Of a stretch of 18,076 nt of DNA, positions 13,984 to 18,076 are shown in pieces (position 1 is the first letter of the stretch; every line of letters starts with the position of its first letter). The translations under genes were made by a program, and so were the position numbers. Under the pieces are notes generated by a model. The model made no database searches, was not told the origin of the DNA, and worked only from the letters and a program-made list of their open reading frames with translations. The stretch covers positions 1-18,076 of the forward strand of contig QEXZ01000017.1 of NCBI GenBank assembly GCA_003160755.1. The letters run 5' to 3'. This DNA is from Methanomicrobiales archaeon. GTDB taxonomy: Archaea > Halobacteriota > Syntropharchaeia > Alkanophagales > Methanospirareceae.

Positions 13984-14274
13984 TTATATAAAATTTTGGT
14001 CTATGTGTTCGTTCAATAGGGTAAGTAGTTCTTCAGTGGGATTTACTGATACTTTCTCTCCAATGTTGCAATAGCTTATCATTTATCTCTCGAAGGATGT
14101 CAGACATTCTTCCTAAGGGCTTTTTTTTTGAGCCGTTAGTTGATTAAAACGAAGTTGTCGCGAGTAATGGGGATCGTTCGTTGCTCTAGATAGGTCAATT
14201 GGCGGAAAGCCGAATCGGTAGATGTTCAATAGTTTATCTGTTTTCTCAGAACTCGTGACAATACCGAGATGTTT
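13984..14274 (-). pseudogene. Decayed minus-strand reading frame, family unknown
   Basis: One frame is open for 53 codons from 14274 (VTSSEKTDKLLNIYRFGFPP, then DLSRATNDPHYSRQLRFNQL), is broken by TAG at 14115-14113 and a TAA soon after, then continues in the same frame with ISYCNIGEKVSVNPTEELLT to TAA at 13986-13984. The composition looks like protein. I do not recognise the family. Together with the nucleotidyltransferase remnant it fills most of the 680-nt gap between pcc1 and the GalT-like gene. Confidence 0.4.
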
Positions 14275-14470
14275 TTAGTTATTTTCACAATGTTATTGTC
14301 TGTATACCCCCTCTTCAACTTGGCATCTCATGAGAAAGTTCAAAACTTTGATTTTGCTAATTCTCATAGGCATCCCTATGAGACTTGAATCACGTGAATC
14401 ACTGATATGTTTTATACTGATGTAGAAAAAGCTCCGACTCGGAGAAAATGCCCACTATAAAGGTCCCTAT

Positions 14471-14620
14471 CTCTGCGTGTTATCCAATGGCAACGTTCCC
14501 CTGCATATTACCATCCCCCATCTCTGCGGTATCCGCACATTCAGATCCTTTATTCTCCAATATCCACCTGCTCTCTTCTAGGTGGCCATACTCCAGACTA
14601 TTATAACTCTTCCCGGCTAC
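14471..14620 (-). pseudogene. Degenerate fragment of an NDP-sugar nucleotidyltransferase gene
   Basis: The minus strand reads GHLEESRWILENKGSECADT then AEMGDGNMQGNVAIG, a stop, and HAEI. This aligns without gaps to GYMEASRWIVKEKGFDCADT... of the intact enzyme encoded at 16629-17597. By eye about three quarters of the 117 bases 14471-14587 match 16827-16943. The in-frame TAA and lack of a catalytic half show it is dead. Farther down the same strand (about 14320-14400) another frame reads ISDSRDSSLIGMPMRI, like the C-terminal end of long-form sugar nucleotidyltransferases, so the remnant may extend to about 14300 with frameshifts. The spacer also holds small perfect hairpins at 14363-14382 and 14432-14444. 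Confidence 0.75.
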
Positions 14621-14636
14621 TCAGATCATATTTATT

Positions 14637-16076
14637 TCATTGAGAAGCCCAAGAAGTTGCTCGATCCAAGATTGTTTCCTCTCCTTTCGCTAGTTCACCA
14701 GCATCTTTCTGTTTCTCTTTCTGTGTATAATACTCCGAAAACTGGAACGCTTTAGCGGCTGTTCTTAGAATATTTTTTTGCTCATTACTTAAATCCAACC
14801 CTCCATCAAACTCTCGCTTTATAACACTGAGCACATTTTCAATATCCTCAGGCTTTCTCTGGAATATGTTACCCACTTCCTGTTTAAACAGATTTCCCAT
14901 ATTTTTCAAAAACATAGCTGCACTTTCAGGTGGAAGTTTGTTGACACGAACTTGTGAAGCCATTTCATATCCTGCTGGAACATCCAATCTTTGTGTTTCT
15001 ATTCGTATATGCCAATGCCAGTATCTATCAACATTAGGCGCAAAGTGCAATGGCGAAGTGCTAATCACAAAATTATAACCCGGATCGTCCACGCAGACAT
15101 ATAATCTACCCAAGATCCAGGTCAAAATATCTGCCAATTCACCAATCTCGTCTTCCTTGATTCCTTCAAGTATTCTCCCACCGATAACAGGATCATTAAC
15201 ATTACCAAATGAAAGATTATGGCGTATCGGCAAGATCCAAATCTCAAATGGGGAACCAGAATCAAATGGAGTGATAGCAATAAAGCTTCTATTTTTTCTG
15301 AGTACTCTTTCGTCGTTCTGTTCCTCTTTCTTAATCATATCGCAAAAAGGGCAATTACCTACGGCTACCGCTTCAAAATAATTTCTTGCTTGTGAGATCT
15401 CATTTTCTATATGGGCGGGAACAAAAGGAGTGGAAAAAATTTGAGTGTGGGAGTGTGCTATCGTTGCGCCTGCTTCCATGCGATGGTTGTGAAAGATGGA
15501 AATATACTCAAGGCGAGGATATCCTTCTTGTAAATCATTGAACCTACGCAAATAAGTTAAGATGACATTTTCACATACATCTTTATCTAAGACTCCAAGG
15601 GGTTTGGAATGGGTTTGAGATTCGATAATAAGGTCACAAATTCCCAACCCATCTGCAAAAATGTAGGGACGATCACCCCTCTGTTGGAGAATGGTCTCAG
15701 GCGCCATCCAATTTAGAACAGGATGCAGATTTTTAATGACACAGGTCTTCCATTCACGGTTCTCAACTCTTCTAGATAATAATTTAAAATCCTTTTCACC
15801 CAACCATTTAATACCACCTGTGCCTTCTTCTACAATTGCTCCTCTTGGTTCTTCAGGATTTTCTATTTTTGCAAGCCCTTTGCTCAGATTATCTGCACAA
15901 AACGGACAATTCTCTTTCCTTTTCTTTTTCTCATCAAAATCCTGTTTCTCTCTTACTAAATACGCTTCAGGTTTCTTTTGCCTCTCGGGAGAGGGCATGA
16001 TGGCCCATCTACCAGTACCCTGAAATCTACGCCATTGCCCGACTTCTCTATTTTCGGTTTCGTACACCTCAGACAT
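14637..16076 (-). CDS. galT: Galactose-1-phosphate uridylyltransferase-like HIT-superfamily enzyme
   Basis: Predicted nucleotidyl transfer between a UDP-sugar (or NTP) and a hexose 1-phosphate through a uridylyl-histidine intermediate. Two HIT-like halves are visible. The first has CPFC at 57-60, YISIFHNHRMEAGATIAHSH at 191-210 and Q212, so H210 is the likely nucleophile (usual motif HPH-Q, here HSH-Q). The second has CPFC at 242-245 and YWHWHIRIETQR at 352-363. The two CxxC pairs probably bind zinc. At 479 residues it is longer than the usual 330-350, with a C-terminal extension of about 95 residues after PPESAAMFL, ending in a charged segment. A GGGGGT site and TATA box (16129-16137) precede the ATG. 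A nucleotidyltransferase gene follows upstream on the same strand. The exact sugar is not certain. Confidence 0.85.
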   Translation of the reverse strand: MSEVYETENREVGQWRRFQGTGRWAIMPSPERQKKPEAYLVREKQDFDEKKKRKENCPFCADNLSKGLAKIENPEEPRGAIVEEGTGGIKWLGEKDFKLLSRRVENREWKTCVIKNLHPVLNWMAPETILQQRGDRPYIFADGLGICDLIIESQTHSKPLGVLDKDVCENVILTYLRRFNDLQEGYPRLEYISIFHNHRMEAGATIAHSHTQIFSTPFVPAHIENEISQARNYFEAVAVGNCPFCDMIKKEEQNDERVLRKNRSFIAITPFDSGSPFEIWILPIRHNLSFGNVNDPVIGGRILEGIKEDEIGELADILTWILGRLYVCVDDPGYNFVISTSPLHFAPNVDRYWHWHIRIETQRLDVPAGYEMASQVRVNKLPPESAAMFLKNMGNLFKQEVGNIFQRKPEDIENVLSVIKREFDGGLDLSNEQKNILRTAAKAFQFSEYYTQKEKQKDAGELAKGEETILDRATSWASQ

Positions 16077-16128
16077 TGTCTTACCCCCATAGATTTTATT
16101 AATTTTAATTTATATAGCTATCCAACCC

Positions 16129-16137
16129 TTTATAAAG
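16129..16137 (-). promoter_or_regulatory. TATA box of the GalT-like gene
   Basis: The minus strand reads tttataaa here, predicting a start near 16107 and a leader of about 30 nt that contains GGGGGT (16088-16083) about 6 nt before the ATG at 16076. A second TATA-like sequence at 16109-16116 is too close to leave the ribosome binding site in the message. Confidence 0.45.
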
Positions 16138-16195
16138 TTTTCGATTTTATTATTTTTGTTATCTTCCACGTTGTGAATATCTACTGATTATAGGA

Positions 16196-16496
16196 TTATA
16201 ATATAAAAAAAAAGTTTATTCGCTTATTCACGTTTTCAATGAGCTTTTTCCTTGCTTGCTTCCTATGCTTTATCAGCTTCATTCCATCTAACAACTTTTC
16301 ATCTTCGAAAATATCTATCTACTATCCACTCACAAAAATCGTTTACGTCTCCGCTAAATTGATGTTCTATTGACTCATAATCAATCCTTGTTAGTATCCC
16401 TAAGAATTCTTCCAAGCTCATCGCAACCGATCCCATATCAACTATTGCTATTATTCCTTCTTTTTCTATAAAAAACCATCCTCCACGGGTATACAA
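16196..16496 (-). pseudogene. Small unrecognised gene split by a 4-nt tandem duplication
   Basis: The first part (16496-16299, 65 codons from a TTG) reads RGGWFFIEKEGIIAIVDMGS, then SLEEFLGILTRIDYESIEHQF and DFCEWIVD, before a short RYFRR tail and TGA. In another frame the sequence continues as IFEDEKLLDGMKLIKHRKQA and RKKLIENVNKRIN to TAA at 16198-16196. Removing one unit of the atctatct duplication at 16313-16320 joins the two as WIVDIFEDEKLLDG in one frame of about 98 codons. I do not recognise the product; it would be small, soluble and end in a basic helix. No ATG or ribosome binding site precedes it, so the 5' end may be lost as well. Confidence 0.55.
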
Positions 16497-16628
16497 AAAT
16501 AAAATTAAAAAACTCTCTTTTCACTCCCTTCCATCCTCACGAACCGTTTTACATCGCCATTCACCGTTGCTTTTAAGAGTAGGCTTGTAAAAGGCTAAAT
16601 TCTCGATTCTTTTGCTCTTGCACCTCAT

Positions 16629-17597
16629 TTATTTCATTGCATGCCCAATGATAGCATCCATTACTTCTCCTTTTCTTATCACCGCGTTCTCACCGACCAC
16701 GCTTTTACTTAATGAGGTTTCATGCAAAGTCACCCCGGAAAAAACTATTGAATCACGCATTTTACTTTTTATTATCTTTGCATAGTCTCCTATCACAGCG
16801 GGACCTTGAATTTCTGAATTCTTTACCTCTGCGTATTCGCCAATGGCAACGTCACCACGAATCTCGCTATCTTCTATCTCCGCAGTATCCGCACAATCAA
16901 ATCCTTTTTCCTTCACTATCCACCTGCTCGCTTCCATGTAGCCCTCGGGACTACCGATGTCTGTCCAAAATCCTTCAACCACGCAACCATAAACCTCTCT
17001 TTTTGGTACCAGTATGGGAAACAGGTTCCTAGAGAAATCAAATGCGTTGCCTTTCGGCACATGGCTCATTGCCTCGGGCTCTATAACATACAATCCCGTA
17101 TTCGCAAGATTTGAGAAGCACTCACTCGGCGATGGTTTCTCTTTAAAATTCACAATCCTCCCATTTGCTTCTATCTCTGCTACCCCATATAAAGACGGAT
17201 TAGACACGGGTAAAAGGGCAATGGTCACAAGTTTACCATGCGCTTCGTGAAACTCCAGCACCTTTCTTATGTCCATGTCAGTGATGTTGTCACCCTGTAT
17301 TATCAACATCGTATCAGTTATTTCAGCGTTTTTTACTGATCCTGCAGTTCCTAAAGGGGTGGGTTCCTCGGGGAATGAAACATTTAAATCTTTTCTTTTA
17401 GTGAGATGATTTATCATTTTCTCTCTAAGGTGGTGCATGGTGATAATGATATCTTTTAAGCCATAGCCAGCCAGATAGTCTACTATGTAATCTATTACGG
17501 GTTTATTCACCAAAGGAATCATAGCCTTCGGTGTGGTAAATGTAAGTGGTCTAAGTCTTGTTCCATATCCGCCTGCAAGAATTACTGCTTTTGTCAT
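16629..17597 (-). CDS. NDP-sugar nucleotidyltransferase with left-handed beta-helix domain
   Basis: Joins a sugar 1-phosphate to an NTP to give an activated sugar. The 322-residue protein opens with AVILAGGYGTRLRPLT (4-19) and K24, the nucleotide-binding signature, followed by the metal site GDNITDMD (about 118-125), FKEKPSP and FWTDIGSPEGY. From about residue 245 hexapeptide-like repeats (AEIEDSEIRGDVAIGEYAEV) form a left-handed beta-helix. These features fit archaeal glucose-1-phosphate thymidylyl-/uridylyl- or mannose-1-phosphate guanylyltransferases; I cannot decide between them. With the GalT-like enzyme on the same strand it suggests a sugar-nucleotide supply role for surface glycans or glycoproteins. 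A decayed second copy of part of it lies at 14471-14620. Confidence 0.9.
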   Translation of the reverse strand: MTKAVILAGGYGTRLRPLTFTTPKAMIPLVNKPVIDYIVDYLAGYGLKDIIITMHHLREKMINHLTKRKDLNVSFPEEPTPLGTAGSVKNAEITDTMLIIQGDNITDMDIRKVLEFHEAHGKLVTIALLPVSNPSLYGVAEIEANGRIVNFKEKPSPSECFSNLANTGLYVIEPEAMSHVPKGNAFDFSRNLFPILVPKREVYGCVVEGFWTDIGSPEGYMEASRWIVKEKGFDCADTAEIEDSEIRGDVAIGEYAEVKNSEIQGPAVIGDYAKIIKSKMRDSIVFSGVTLHETSLSKSVVGENAVIRKGEVMDAIIGHAMK

Positions 17598-17778
17598 CTT
17601 TAAACCTTTTTAAACTTTTACCAATAAACTTGCGATAGTCCTTCCAATTTTGTTTTACCTTCTCTTATAGTAAAGGGATGGAGAGCGATTCATCCCATAT
17701 ACAAAAAGTGTCATGATAAAATAAAAATATTGTATCAAAGGATAAGAGTGCGAAAGAAGTCTCATCACAAGAACAAAA

Positions 17779-17789
17779 CCCCTTCGGGG
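17779..17789. terminator. Short GC hairpin downstream of the transposase gene
   Basis: cccc, ttc, gggg: a 4-bp GC stem with flanking A/T, 15 nt after the stop of the minus-strand transposase. On that strand it is followed by ttttg, so it could end transcription. It might instead belong to the end of the insertion sequence. The remaining 17598-17778 spacer holds no gene that I can see. Confidence 0.35.
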
Positions 17790-17803
17790 AAATTTAGAGT
17801 CCT

Positions 17804-18076
17804 TTAACTAGCACACAGGTAGTTCCAATCGTCTAATTTAGTACCAAATCCCCATTTTTCAGATAGTAGAGGCGGATCTTTCTTGAAGAACATTACGAAT
17901 TCCATTTGTGTCCCGCATTTTGGACATCTTGGCCATTTATTATTGCCAAAATCCACGAGTTCGTACTGCCTTATACTTGAATGTGATAGATAGCGTTTAT
18001 ATCTCGATTTCCATTTACGGCAATAACTGCCGTAATACCGTATCATCTTGAATTGTCGCTCTGGAACGTGCTGGAT
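17804..18076 (-). CDS. IS91-type (Y2) transposase, C-terminal part, cut by the window edge
   Basis: The minus-strand frame is open from the right edge (91 codons). IQHVPERQFKMIRYYGSYCR resembles the conserved end of IS91/IS801-type transposases (family pattern HIPxKxFKMIRYYGxY), which move by rolling-circle transposition using two tyrosines. A following CPKCGTQMEF (about 50 residues before the end) is the first half of a zinc-ribbon-like element often seen near the C-terminus. The active-site tyrosines and HUH motif would lie outside the window, so I cannot say whether the gene is intact. An ATG at 18046 is internal and is not the start. Family assignment rests on a short block. Confidence 0.6.
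   Translation of the reverse strand: MQHVPERQFKMIRYYGSYCRKWKSRYKRYLSHSSIRQYELVDFGNNKWPRCPKCGTQMEFVMFFKKDPPLLSEKWGFGTKLDDWNYLCAS

Noticed and set aside
14432..14444. ctccga-c-tcggag hairpin considered as a terminator or small-RNA part
   Set aside because: It lies inside decayed gene sequence, with no following T-tract and no matching copy elsewhere in the window.

Overview
The window looks like a chromosomal stretch of a euryarchaeon of the methanogen or anaerobic methane/alkane oxidiser grade. The evidence is a methanogen-type (type-2, zinc-dependent) seryl-tRNA synthetase, an archaeosine transglycosylase, a KEOPS Pcc1 subunit, a CbiA/CfbB-type a,c-diamide synthase (coenzyme F430 or corrinoid pathway), archaeal TATA boxes and GGTGA-type ribosome binding sites. 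ANME-1 (Methanophagales) or a relative is my best guess. That is inference, not something the sequence proves. I saw no rRNA, no convincing tRNA and no CRISPR array.

Layout. (1) 1-4471: genes of the first steps of tryptophan synthesis, trpE-trpG and, farther on, trpD, all on the minus strand. Between trpG and trpD sits an opposite-strand island with a DUF433 antitoxin-like gene (C-terminus frameshifted), a decayed reading frame, and an intact VapB-like/VapC toxin-antitoxin pair. (2) 4671-8342: housekeeping genes tgtA (+), ndk (-) and cfbB/cbiA (+), separated by AT-rich, hairpin-rich spacers. (3) 8343-10114: accessory patch with a truncated IS200/IS605 TnpA remnant, an AT-rich orphan protein with a HEPN-like Rx4H motif, and a 3'-truncated YbjQ gene. 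(4) 10036-13937: minus-strand run pcc1, serS2, an Lrp/AsnC regulator and a class I/II aminotransferase. (5) 13955-17597: sugar-nucleotide region with a GalT-like HIT-family enzyme, an NDP-sugar nucleotidyltransferase, a frameshifted small gene, and two decayed fragments. One fragment is a clear degenerate copy of part of the nucleotidyltransferase gene. (6) 17804 to the right edge: C-terminal part of what looks like an IS91-type (Y2) transposase.

How the genes relate. TrpE and TrpG form anthranilate synthase and TrpD uses its product. GalT and the nucleotidyltransferase probably both feed nucleotide-sugar pools for glycosylation. Lrp, next to an aminotransferase, may control it. The most distinctive feature is the spacers. 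At least two families of short dispersed non-coding repeats recur: one with ends cttttagcacag / aaaaagtgt (three copies), one built from accac-agatt-type arms as inverted repeats (two full and two partial copies). One copy of the second family supplies the last 18 codons of pcc1. Small tandem duplications (2 nt and 4 nt) have broken two genes. I see a decaying accessory landscape around intact core genes, and no clear multi-gene undescribed system. The orphan HEPN-like protein and the two repeat families are the best candidates for something new.
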